Below are positions 18,478-26,331 of a DNA stretch of 64,000 nucleotides, one piece after another; positions within the stretch are counted from its first letter, which is position 1, and each line of letters starts with the position of its first letter. A model generated the notes under the pieces. The model was not told where the DNA came from. It did not search any database and worked only from the letters and a program-made list of their open reading frames with translations. The DNA comes from Paraburkholderia atlantica. GTDB taxonomy: Bacteria > Pseudomonadota > Gammaproteobacteria > Burkholderiales > Burkholderiaceae. The DNA lies in the NCBI RefSeq assembly GCF_009362785.1, contig NZ_WHNQ01000010.1, positions 173,500 to 237,499 on the forward strand, written 5' to 3'. Position numbers and translations under genes: made by a program.

Positions 18478-18753
18478 TCAGCCTGCCAGCTTCGAGAGCA
18501 GCGGGTTCGCGAACGCAAACAGCATTGCCACACCAACGCCAATCAGGAACGCCGCATCGATCAGACCAGCCAGCAGGAACATCTTGGTTTGCAGCGGGTT
18601 CATCAGTTCCGGTTGACGGGCGCATGCTTCGATGTACTTGCCGCCCATCAGACCGATACCGATACAGGCGCCGATAGCACCCAGGCCGATGATGATGCCG
18701 ATACCGATGGCGGTCAGACCCTGGATGTTGGCGATGAAAGCTTGCATGATCAC
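18478..18753 (-). CDS. atpE: ATP synthase Fo c subunit
   Basis: The proteolipid that forms the proton-driven rotor ring, 91 aa. Two transmembrane helices flank a polar loop (ARQPEL). The second helix has the proton-carrying acidic residue in LAGLIDAAFLIGVG (Asp), and the first has the Gly-rich GIGIIIGLGAIGACIGIG. No Na+-type ligand set is obvious, so H+ coupling is likely. Confidence 0.97.
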   Translation of the reverse strand: MIMQAFIANIQGLTAIGIGIIIGLGAIGACIGIGLMGGKYIEACARQPELMNPLQTKMFLLAGLIDAAFLIGVGVAMLFAFANPLLSKLAG

Positions 18754-18828
18754 TCCTTTGTGAAAAGTCTTTTAGAACTGGTTGGAACTGGGAATTAAAA
18801 AACTACGATTCTTTGCCGACAACGCAGG

Positions 18829-19680
18829 TTAGTGCGCGTCGTGTGCCTGGCCGATGTACACCAGCGTCAGCATCATGAAAATGAACGCCTGCAGCAGAAC
18901 GATCAGGATGTGGAAGATTGACCACACTGTGCCGGCGACCACGTGGCCGATGAAGCCAAGCACCGTCGTGTCCGCGCCGAAGCTCCAGATGCTGCCGAGC
19001 AGGGCAATCAGCAGGAACAACAGTTCGCCCGCGTACATGTTGCCGAACAGCCGCATGCCGAGCGAGACCGTCTTCGCGACGAACTCGATGATGTTCAGTG
19101 CCAGGTTCGGGATCCACAGCAGCGGATGCGCGCCGAACGGAGCGGACAGCAGCTCATGCACGAAGCCACCGGCGCCCTTGATCTTGAAGTTGTAGTAAAT
19201 CATCAGCACGAACACGCCGAGCGCGATGCCGATCGTGCCGTTCAGGTCGGCGGTCGGCACGAGGCGGTGGTGCGGAATGACTTCGGAGAGACCCAGCCAG
19301 CCGATCAAGCGGCCCGGCAGGTCGACGGGGATGAAGTCGAGCGAATTCATCAGCGCGACCCAGACGAACACTGTCAGCGCGAGCGGCGCGATGAAAGTCC
19401 GTGAGCCGTGGATCATCGCCTTCGATTGATCCTCGACCATTTCGACCAGCATTTCGATCGCGCATTGGAAGCGGCCCGGCACGCCGGACGTTGCCTTGCG
19501 TGCTGCCAGGTGCAGCACGAGGATCGTGACGAGACCGCACACGATCGACCAGAAAAGGGTGTCGAGATTCCACACGTGGATGTCGAAAATCGACGTCTGG
19601 TGTGCGGTGGAAAAGTTCTGCAAGTGGTGCGCGATGTACTCGGACGGATCCATTGCGCGCGTGCCTTCGCTAGCTGCCAT
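18829..19680 (-). CDS. atpB: ATP synthase Fo a subunit
   Basis: The stator proton channel, 283 aa. The helix bearing the essential Arg is visible (KTVSLGMRLFGNMYAGELLF), followed by the last helix (LQAFIFMMLTLVYIGQAHD). I chose the ATG at 19680 (MAASEGTRAMDPSEYIAHH) because GGGTGG lies about 10 bases upstream; a TTG six codons earlier would overlap that site. Confidence 0.97.
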   Translation of the reverse strand: MAASEGTRAMDPSEYIAHHLQNFSTAHQTSIFDIHVWNLDTLFWSIVCGLVTILVLHLAARKATSGVPGRFQCAIEMLVEMVEDQSKAMIHGSRTFIAPLALTVFVWVALMNSLDFIPVDLPGRLIGWLGLSEVIPHHRLVPTADLNGTIGIALGVFVLMIYYNFKIKGAGGFVHELLSAPFGAHPLLWIPNLALNIIEFVAKTVSLGMRLFGNMYAGELLFLLIALLGSIWSFGADTTVLGFIGHVVAGTVWSIFHILIVLLQAFIFMMLTLVYIGQAHDAH

Positions 19681-19844
19681 ATCGTTAAAGCCACCCAAAT
19701 TGTCGAAAATCGTTTGAGGCCGTTCCCGCCGAAATACCGTGTTGCGGGAACGCGCCGGGTGCGGCCCTATCTCATCCGCACACCCTCGCCGGCGCTGCGC
19801 GCCGGCCTTAAATTCTTTTTGCTGCTATTTTTTGTGCTGCTACC

Positions 19845-20390
19845 TTAGCGCCACGCCAACGCGATCCAGTAAGTCTTCAGCGCGATGAGGTAGGTCACCA
19901 GCAGCGGAATCCAACGTACGTCGTGATACCAGAAGGCGATTGCGACAAACATCGCAATCGTTGTCCCCATCTTTAGTGCTTCGCCGATCATCCAACTCAT
20001 CACGGTCTCGGCGCCGCCCAGCTTTTTCAGTCGCGCCGCGAACAGCGCGCCCGGTACCCAGCAGATCGCCCCCCCCAGGAACGCTGACAGCGCAGCAGCG
20101 CCCGGCGGCTTGTAGAACAGCCACCACAACAGCGTTGCAACCAGGGACAAAACCATTTGCGCTGCGACGACCCTGAACGGCGTCACGCGCGATGGACGAC
20201 CCACGCCGGGACCAAACAGCTTTTCCGCCTCGGCCCGCGTGAGCGGAACGATATTGTTATCTTCCTGCGCGTCATCCCACGCTTCGGCCGGATCGAACTT
20301 CCGACTGGCGGACGTCTCGGGTGCGGAGCGTTCAGCGCGGTGTCTGTCGTCACCATTTTCCGGCGACAGATTCGACGTTTTAACCGCCAT
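19845..20390 (-). CDS. atpI: ATP synthase subunit I (AtpI)
   Basis: The first gene of the operon; the family assists c-ring assembly. At 181 aa it has a long hydrophilic N-terminus and four hydrophobic segments (VVAAQMVLSLVATLLWWLF; FLGGAICWVPGALFAARL; MGTTIAMFVAIAFWY; WIPLLVTYLIALKTYW). The open frame extends upstream to 20492, but that would begin inside the -35 box of the probable promoter. I therefore start at the ATG MAVKTSNLS. Ribosome-binding site is weak. Confidence 0.9.
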   Translation of the reverse strand: MAVKTSNLSPENGDDRHRAERSAPETSASRKFDPAEAWDDAQEDNNIVPLTRAEAEKLFGPGVGRPSRVTPFRVVAAQMVLSLVATLLWWLFYKPPGAAALSAFLGGAICWVPGALFAARLKKLGGAETVMSWMIGEALKMGTTIAMFVAIAFWYHDVRWIPLLVTYLIALKTYWIALAWR

Positions 20391-20468
20391 CGCAATGTTC
20401 CGAAAGTCTCGTTCAGCCCGCGAGTTTACGCAGCGCTTACGGGGTTGCCGTGCAATTAAATCCGGGCG

Positions 20469-20497
20469 ATTGTAAGCGATAGTTGCAGGCAATTCAA
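20469..20497 (-). promoter_or_regulatory. Sigma70-like promoter of the atp operon
   Basis: On the minus strand: TTGAAT, a 17-base spacer, then TACAAT. It sits about 80 bp upstream of the atpI ATG. Both hexamers are close to consensus and spacing is optimal. No experimental start is known from this sequence. Confidence 0.7.
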
Positions 20498-20967
20498 GAC
20501 TTTAGGCCAACCTATAACGGCGTGAAACGTGCCTTCACGATGCGGTAAAACGTATGCGAAAGACGCGAAACACGTGAAATGTAAGGCGGGCGGGGCAAGG
20601 CAAAACCTGCGGGGGTAGTCGCGTGGATTGAAGCCCGTTGGCAGGGCGTTTTGACGCTGCGGCGGACGTCTCGAAAATGCAACAAATGCCGCTTTTTTAA
20701 GGGCTGAACCGCGCAGTTCTTCAATTGACGTGATTCTTTTTTCGCCGCGATTTTCGATGATGATCGAGCCGCTTTGTGATAGCGGCTCGTAGGGATGATT
20801 ACCGCACAATGTCGAACGTTTGAAACTAGGATTACTGATTATTTTTGCATTGGCTGATTTTGAAACCGACGGTGGTCGCTCGCGCTGCGGTAAACCAACT
20901 CGCGGCAGTGCTCATGCACAGGCCGCCAGCCGTTCACCACCCTTCCCTACTAAGCGCCAATTGGCAC
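20498..20967. other. Intergenic region between atp promoter and parB
   Basis: Gene-free. It contains a hairpin with perfect 8-bp arms (GAGCCGCT 20766-20773 and AGCGGCTC 20781-20788) but no adjacent U-run, so a terminator role for the parAB transcript is only possible. No convincing ORF was seen. Confidence 0.5.
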
Positions 20968-21855
20968 TCAAACGTTCGCGTTCCCGCGCAACCGAACAAG
21001 AATGCCTTCCAACGCGTCGAGATTGCCAAAGTCCACCAGCACCTGGCCGCGACCGCGTCGGCCGAGCTTGATTTTCACCGTCGCCGACAACAGGTCCGAC
21101 AGTTCCTCTTCTAGCCGTCGCGTGTCACGGCCGCCATCCGGGTTCGCGCGCGCCTTTGCCGCCGGCGTCACCTTCATGGTCATCGCGACCAGCTTTTCGG
21201 TCTCGCGCACAGATAGGCGCTTGTTGACGACCTGGTTGGCCAGCGTGATTTGCGTCGCGGCATCGACGGCGAGCAGCGCGCGAGCGTGGCCCATGTCGAG
21301 ATCTCCGGCGAGCAACATCGTCTGTACCGGCGTCGCGAGGTTCAGCAGACGCAGCAGGTTCGACACCGCGCTGCGCGAACGACCCACCGACTCTGCCGCC
21401 TGCTCATGCGTGAAATTGAATTCGTCCAGCAGGCGCTGGATGCCTTGGGCCTCTTCCAGCGGATTCAGATCCTCGCGCTGAATGTTTTCGATCAGCGCCA
21501 TCGCCGCTGCGGCCTGGTCGGGCACGTCCTTCACAAGCACCGGCACCTCGTCGAGGCCAGCGAGTCGCGCCGCGCGAAAACGCCGCTCGCCCGCGATGAT
21601 CTCGTAGCGATCCGCCGCGATCGGACGCACGAGGATCGGCTGCATCAGCCCTTGAGCGCGGATGCTCGCCGCGAGTTCCTGCAGCGCGCCTTCGTCCATG
21701 CGCGTGCGCGGCTGGTATTTGCCGGCCTGCATCTTGCCGAGGGGCAGCACGTTCGGCGCGCCGTCGATCACCGCTGCTTCGGTGATATCCGCGGTGCCGC
21801 CGAGCAATGCCTCCAGACCGCGGCCTAGTCCCTTCTTTCTTGCTACTGCGTTCAT
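20968..21855 (-). CDS. parB: Chromosome-partitioning protein ParB
   Basis: ParB is the CTP-dependent clamp that loads at parS and spreads. At 295 aa it has the standard layout: an N-terminal ParA-stimulating GLGRGLEALLGG, the ParB/Srx CTPase box (IIAGERRFRAARLAG, and LIENIQREDLNPLEEAQG), the helix-turn-helix (TQEQ-type; SVGRSRSAVSNLLRLLNL) and a C-terminal dimerisation domain. It is 18 bp downstream of parA. Cognate parS sites occur at 23942 and 25495. Confidence 0.98.
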   Translation of the reverse strand: MNAVARKKGLGRGLEALLGGTADITEAAVIDGAPNVLPLGKMQAGKYQPRTRMDEGALQELAASIRAQGLMQPILVRPIAADRYEIIAGERRFRAARLAGLDEVPVLVKDVPDQAAAAMALIENIQREDLNPLEEAQGIQRLLDEFNFTHEQAAESVGRSRSAVSNLLRLLNLATPVQTMLLAGDLDMGHARALLAVDAATQITLANQVVNKRLSVRETEKLVAMTMKVTPAAKARANPDGGRDTRRLEEELSDLLSATVKIKLGRRGRGQVLVDFGNLDALEGILVRLRGNANV

Positions 21856-21873
21856 CGTGCTTCCTCGATCCGC

Positions 21874-22665
21874 TTAGGATGCCTGGGGCGCGTCATTCAG
21901 CGCGCGCACCCGTTCAATCATTTCAACGCCGAACTGCACGTACGCCTGCGCGCCTCGCGACGCCCTATCGAACACCACACCGGGCAGCCCGTAGCTGGGC
22001 GCCTCGGCCAATCGCACATTGCGCGGAATCACCGCGTCGAACACCTTGTCGCCGAAGTGCTCTTTCAATTGATCCGAGACTTGCTGTTGCAACGTGATGC
22101 GCGGATCGAACATCACGCGCAGCAGACCGATCACCTTGAGGTCGCGATTCAGGTTCGCGTGCACTTGCTTGATCGTGTTGACGAGGTCGGACAGCCCTTC
22201 GAGCGCGAAGTATTCGCACTGCATCGGGATGACGACCCCGTGCGCGGCGCATAGTCCGTTGAGCGTCAGCAGCGACAGAGCCGGCGGGCAATCGATGAGC
22301 ACGAAATCGTATTCGCCCTCGACCGCAGCCAGCGCCGTCCTCAGTTGACGCTCGCGATTCTGCATGCTGACGAGTTCGACTTCGGCGCCCGCGAGCTCAC
22401 GGTTCGCCGGCAGCACGTCGTAGCCGACCGCCTCGGGCCGCACGCGCGCATCGGCCACGGACACGCTGTCCACGAGCACCTCGTAGACCGTGTTCGCACA
22501 TTCGGCTTTGTCGATACCGCTGCCCATCGTGGCGTTGCCTTGCGGGTCCAGATCGATGAGAAGGACTCGCTGTCCCTGCGCTGCCAGGCTTGCGGCCAGA
22601 TTGACTGTGGTGGTCGTCTTGCCGACACCGCCCTTCTGGTTCGCAACGCAGAAGATTTTTGCCAT
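21874..22665 (-). CDS. parA: Chromosome-partitioning ATPase ParA (Soj)
   Basis: A 263-residue deviant-Walker ATPase of the ParA/MinD/Soj family that moves ParB-bound origins. The deviant Walker A KGGVGKTTT is at residues 11-19, and the switch region LIDLDPQGNATMG and the FVLIDCPPALS motif are intact. It lacks the N-terminal HTH of plasmid ParA, as expected for chromosomal ParA. The gene is 71 bp after rsmG and probably belongs to one operon with mnmG-rsmG-parB. Confidence 0.98.
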   Translation of the reverse strand: MAKIFCVANQKGGVGKTTTTVNLAASLAAQGQRVLLIDLDPQGNATMGSGIDKAECANTVYEVLVDSVSVADARVRPEAVGYDVLPANRELAGAEVELVSMQNRERQLRTALAAVEGEYDFVLIDCPPALSLLTLNGLCAAHGVVIPMQCEYFALEGLSDLVNTIKQVHANLNRDLKVIGLLRVMFDPRITLQQQVSDQLKEHFGDKVFDAVIPRNVRLAEAPSYGLPGVVFDRASRGAQAYVQFGVEMIERVRALNDAPQAS

Positions 22666-22736
22666 CGTTGGTGTGTCCCTTTTGCTGCTTGGATGAAGTG
22701 AAAATTACTGAGGGTACTTGGAGGCCTCGGCGTCCG

Positions 22737-23420
22737 TTAGCTTTCGGTGTCCACTCGTACCTCAATCAGGTGCCGTTCGGCGTCGAGCGACGGCACATTC
22801 AGTCGGACGATCTGTTCAACGTGGGCGCCCGCCGGCAGACGCGCGATTTCGGCATCCGGCCGCACACCCTTCATCGCCCAGATCGCGCCCTGCTCCGCAA
22901 CCAGATGACGGGCCAGTGTAACGAAATCCGCGAGTTCTGCGAATGCGCGCGAGACGATTACGTCGAACTTTGCCGGTACTTCGGCGCCAGGCTGCAGCGT
23001 CTCCACGCGGCCGGTCACGACCGACAGGTTCGCGAGGCCCAGTTCGGCCTTCGCCTGCGATTGAAATGCCGTCTTCTTGTGGACGATGTCGTTCGTCGTG
23101 ACGGTCCAATCGGGCAGCACAATCGCGAGCACGATGCCCGGCATGCCACCGCCCGAGCCCACGTCGAGCACCGACGAAGGTCCGCGCGGCGCCAGGTGCG
23201 GCACGATCGACAGCGAATCGAGGATGTGCTGAATCAGCATCTGCCGCGGATCGCGGATTGCCGTCAGGTTGTAGACGTTGTTCCACTTCGCGAGCAGCGC
23301 GACGTAATCGAGTAGCTTGCGCTGCTGGGCGTCGCTGAGTTCGAGGCCAAGTTCACGGACACCGTCCGCCAGCAATGACGCCAAGGCCTGCTGGTCGACT
23401 CCTCTTTGCGCTGCCGTCAT
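22737..23420 (-). CDS. rsmG: 16S rRNA (guanine-527-N7)-methyltransferase RsmG (GidB)
   Basis: A SAM-dependent methyltransferase that modifies G527 of 16S rRNA. At 227 aa it is typical. The SAM-binding glycine motif VLDVGSGGGMPGIVLA and the downstream VSRAFAELADFV are visible. Its start codon overlaps the mnmG stop (ATGA, 23417-23420), the classic gidAB arrangement. Confidence 0.97.
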   Translation of the reverse strand: MTAAQRGVDQQALASLLADGVRELGLELSDAQQRKLLDYVALLAKWNNVYNLTAIRDPRQMLIQHILDSLSIVPHLAPRGPSSVLDVGSGGGMPGIVLAIVLPDWTVTTNDIVHKKTAFQSQAKAELGLANLSVVTGRVETLQPGAEVPAKFDVIVSRAFAELADFVTLARHLVAEQGAIWAMKGVRPDAEIARLPAGAHVEQIVRLNVPSLDAERHLIEVRVDTES

Positions 23421-25375
23421 TGCACCACCGGCGTGCTGTCGGCGCCGGGTTCGGCGGGTTTCGACGGGCGACGCCCGAGGCCACGCTTCAGATGAACCAT
23501 CAGCAGCGAGATCGCGGCAGGCGTGATGCCCGAAATACGCGACGCCTGGCCGATCGTTTCCGGCCGGAACTGCATCAGCTTCTGGCGTGCTTCGAACGAC
23601 AGTCCACGCACCTCGGTGTAGTCCAACCCTTCTGGCAAACGGGTATTCTCTTGGGCCTCGTTGCGTTCGATTTCACCGGCCTGTCGATCGATATAGCCTT
23701 GATATTTGACGCCGATTTCAATCTGTTCCTTGATCTGCCCGAGCAGCACGGGGTCTTCCGCAAGTGCTTCGGGCGCGCCACAAGTGCCGTCACGCAGCGC
23801 GCAGACGCCGTCGTAGCTGACACCCGGACGACGCAGCAGGTCCGCGAGACTGTATTCGTGGTCGATCGGCTTGCCGAGCAATGCGGTCGCTTGTTCCGCG
23901 GATAAGGTCTTAGGATTGACCCACGTTGAACGCAAGCGCTGTGTTTCACGTGAAACAGCGTCCCGCTTGCGACTGAAGGCGTCCCAGCGGGCGTCATCGA
24001 CTACACCCAGCTCGCGCCCCATCTCCGTCAACCGCATGTCGGCATTGTCCTCGCGCAAACTCAGACGGTACTCCGCACGGCTCGTGAACATTCGGTACGG
24101 CTCGGACACCCCGCGCGTGACCAGATCGTCGACGAGCACGCCGAGATAAGCCTGGTCGCGCCGCGGGCACCATGCTTCCTTGCCTTGCACGAACAGGCCG
24201 GCATTGATGCCGGCCAGAACGCCCTGGGCGGCCGCCTCTTCGTAGCCGGTCGTACCGTTGATCTGTCCGGCGAAGAACAGGCCATTGATCACCTTCGTTT
24301 CCAGCGATGCCTTGAGTCCACGCGGGTCGAAATAGTCGTACTCGATCGCATAGCCAGGCCGCAGTATGTGCGCGTGCTCGAGACCGCGCATAGATCGCAC
24401 CAGTTCAAGTTGTACGTCGAACGGCAGGCTCGTCGAGATTCCGTTCGGATAGAACTCGTTCGTGGTCAGACCTTCCGGCTCGAGGTAGATCTGATGCGAT
24501 TCCTTCGACGCAAACCGGTGAATCTTGTCCTCGATCGACGGGCAATAACGCGGCCCCACCCCCTCGATCACGCCCGTGTACATCGGCGAACGATCGAGAC
24601 CGCCACGAATAATGTCGTGTGTCCGTTGATTCGTATGCGTGACCCAGCACGGAACTTGGCGCGGGTGCTGCTCGACGCGCCCCAGGAACGAGAACACCGG
24701 CACCGGGTCCAGATCGCCCGGCTGCTCTTCGAGCTGCGAATAGTCGATTGTGCGACCATCGATCCGCGGCGGCGTACCCGTCTTCAGCCGGCCCTGCGGC
24801 AGTTTCAGCTCTTTCAATCGCGCCGATAGCGAGACTGCGGCGGGGTCACCCGCGCGGCCGCCGGTGTAGTTGTTCAAGCCCACGTGAATCTTGCCGTCGA
24901 GGAACGTGCCAGCCGTCAGCACCACCGCGCGCGACCGGAAACGAATACCTACTTGCGTAACGGCGCCGACCACGCGGTCGCCCTCGACGATCAGATCATC
25001 GACCGCCTGCTGGAACAGCCACAGATTCGGCTGATTCTCCAGACGATGGCGGATCGCCGCTTTGTACAGCACGCGGTCGGCCTGAGCCCGCGTGGCGCGG
25101 ACCGCCGGCCCTTTCGACGAATTCAAGATACGGAACTGGATGCCGCTCTCATCGGTGGCAGCCGCCATGGCGCCGCCGAGCGCGTCGACTTCCTTGACCA
25201 GATGGCCTTTGCCGATGCCGCCAATCGACGGATTGCAGCTCATTTGACCAAGGGTCTCTATGTTATGGGTCAAAAGCAGCGTTTTATTGCCCATGCGCGC
25301 CGACGCCAAAGCGGCTTCGGTGCCGGCATGACCGCCGCCGACGACGATTACGTCAAATTCTGTGGGAAAAAGCAT
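23417..25375 (-). CDS. mnmG: tRNA uridine-5-carboxymethylaminomethyl modification enzyme MnmG (GidA)
   Basis: The FAD-dependent partner of MnmE that installs cmnm5U at the tRNA wobble position. At 652 aa it is full length. The dinucleotide-binding motif VVGGGHAGTEAALAS is N-terminal. The signatures GIGKGHLVKEVDALGG, MTHNIETLG-type loop and INGTTGYEEAAAQG are present. The C-terminal helical domain ends in ISLLMVHLKRG. A perfect parS site lies inside the coding sequence and encodes VSRET. Confidence 0.98.
   Translation of the reverse strand: MLFPTEFDVIVVGGGHAGTEAALASARMGNKTLLLTHNIETLGQMSCNPSIGGIGKGHLVKEVDALGGAMAAATDESGIQFRILNSSKGPAVRATRAQADRVLYKAAIRHRLENQPNLWLFQQAVDDLIVEGDRVVGAVTQVGIRFRSRAVVLTAGTFLDGKIHVGLNNYTGGRAGDPAAVSLSARLKELKLPQGRLKTGTPPRIDGRTIDYSQLEEQPGDLDPVPVFSFLGRVEQHPRQVPCWVTHTNQRTHDIIRGGLDRSPMYTGVIEGVGPRYCPSIEDKIHRFASKESHQIYLEPEGLTTNEFYPNGISTSLPFDVQLELVRSMRGLEHAHILRPGYAIEYDYFDPRGLKASLETKVINGLFFAGQINGTTGYEEAAAQGVLAGINAGLFVQGKEAWCPRRDQAYLGVLVDDLVTRGVSEPYRMFTSRAEYRLSLREDNADMRLTEMGRELGVVDDARWDAFSRKRDAVSRETQRLRSTWVNPKTLSAEQATALLGKPIDHEYSLADLLRRPGVSYDGVCALRDGTCGAPEALAEDPVLLGQIKEQIEIGVKYQGYIDRQAGEIERNEAQENTRLPEGLDYTEVRGLSFEARQKLMQFRPETIGQASRISGITPAAISLLMVHLKRGLGRRPSKPAEPGADSTPVVQ
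23942..23957. promoter_or_regulatory. parS site inside mnmG
   Basis: TGTTTCACGTGAAACA, a perfect 16-bp palindrome identical to the canonical chromosomal parS. It encodes part of AVSRET in MnmG. It lies about 2.1 kb from the parB gene and 1.55 kb from the second parS. ParB binding is expected from family knowledge. Confidence 0.95.
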
Positions 25376-25480
25376 CGCGGGATCTCACGCCAGATCGTCG
25401 CGTGAGCCTTCAAAGGAAAATGTATGGCCGAATTATAACGGGTTCGGTTTCGGCCCGAATTTCGTCCGAATGGTGAAACA

Positions 25481-25518
25481 ATAAAAAAGCGGTGTGTTTC
25501 ACGTGAAACACACCGCTT
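25481..25518 (-). terminator. Probable intrinsic terminator of the first liv operon, overlapping parS
   Basis: Read leftward, the same 32-bp palindrome is a long stem followed by UUUUUUAU (25481-25488). It begins 34 bases after the livF stop, the position expected for a terminator of the livHMGF transcript. The stem is unusually long because the parS core forms its centre. Confidence 0.7.
25487..25518. promoter_or_regulatory. parS site embedded in a larger 32-bp palindrome
   Basis: The core TGTTTCACGTGAAACA occupies 25495-25510. The symmetry extends eight bases on each side (left arm AAGCGGTG, right arm CACCGCTT), giving a 32-bp perfect palindrome centred on the parS centre. It lies between mnmG and livF. 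Confidence 0.95.
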
Positions 25519-25551
25519 CCAAAGACAGCGATCGCTGAAAAAAGTGCGAAC

Positions 25552-26331
25552 TTAAGCGACTTTTTTCGCCAGGCCTAGATAGGTTTCGATCACCCGAGGA
25601 TTCTGTGCCAGTTCGGCCGCCGGCCCTTCCAACGCCAGTTCGCCGGTTTCCAGCACGTAGCCGTAGTCCGAGATCTGCAATGCGGCGCGCGCATTCTGCT
25701 CGATCAATAGCGTCGCGACGCCCGTCTGGCGCAACGCGCTGATGATATGGAAGATTTCCTTCACGATGAGCGGCGCGAGGCCGAGGCTCGGCTCGTCCAG
25801 CATCAGCAGATCGGGCTTGCCCATCAGCGCGCGGCCCACCGCGAGCATTTGCCGTTCGCCACCCGAAAGCGTGCCCGCCGCCTGCTTGCGCCGCTCCTTC
25901 AGCCGTGGGAACAGTTCGAACACCGGTTCCAGTTGATCGAGAAAGTTGCGCTCCCCTGCCCGCTTGCGTCGGTAGGCGCCAAGCAGCAAATTGTCCTCGA
26001 CGGTCATCGAAGCGAAAAGCTCGCGCTTTTCCGGCACCAGGCACATCCCCAGTGCAACCCGTTTTTCCACGGGCATTGCGCTGACGTCCTCTCCCTGATA
26101 GGAAACCACGCCTTTCGCATGACCGGACGTCGGCAACGCCCCCATGATCGCATTCAGCAGCGTCGACTTCCCCGCGCCGTTCGGGCCGATCACGGAGACG
26201 ATCTGCCCCGCCCGCACCTTGATCGCTGCATTGTGCAGCGCCTCGACCTTGCCGTAACGGACCGACAGATGGTCCACTTCGAGAATCGGTCCCGCTGCCG
26301 CCACGCCGGTCGTTGTCGTGTTGTCCATCAT
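25552..26331 (-). CDS. livF: Branched-chain amino-acid ABC transporter ATPase LivF
   Basis: An ABC ATPase of the HAAT (LIV) family, 259 aa, working with LivG on the cytosolic face. Walker A GPNGAGKST, the ABC signature LSGGERQM, Walker B LLMLDEPSLGL and the LivF-specific LIEQNARAAL H-loop region are intact. Its ATG overlaps the stop of the upstream fusion gene (ATGATG/TGA), so the two are translationally coupled. It is the last gene before the parS/terminator palindrome. Confidence 0.95.
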   Translation of the reverse strand: MMDNTTTTGVAAAGPILEVDHLSVRYGKVEALHNAAIKVRAGQIVSVIGPNGAGKSTLLNAIMGALPTSGHAKGVVSYQGEDVSAMPVEKRVALGMCLVPEKRELFASMTVEDNLLLGAYRRKRAGERNFLDQLEPVFELFPRLKERRKQAAGTLSGGERQMLAVGRALMGKPDLLMLDEPSLGLAPLIVKEIFHIISALRQTGVATLLIEQNARAALQISDYGYVLETGELALEGPAAELAQNPRVIETYLGLAKKVA

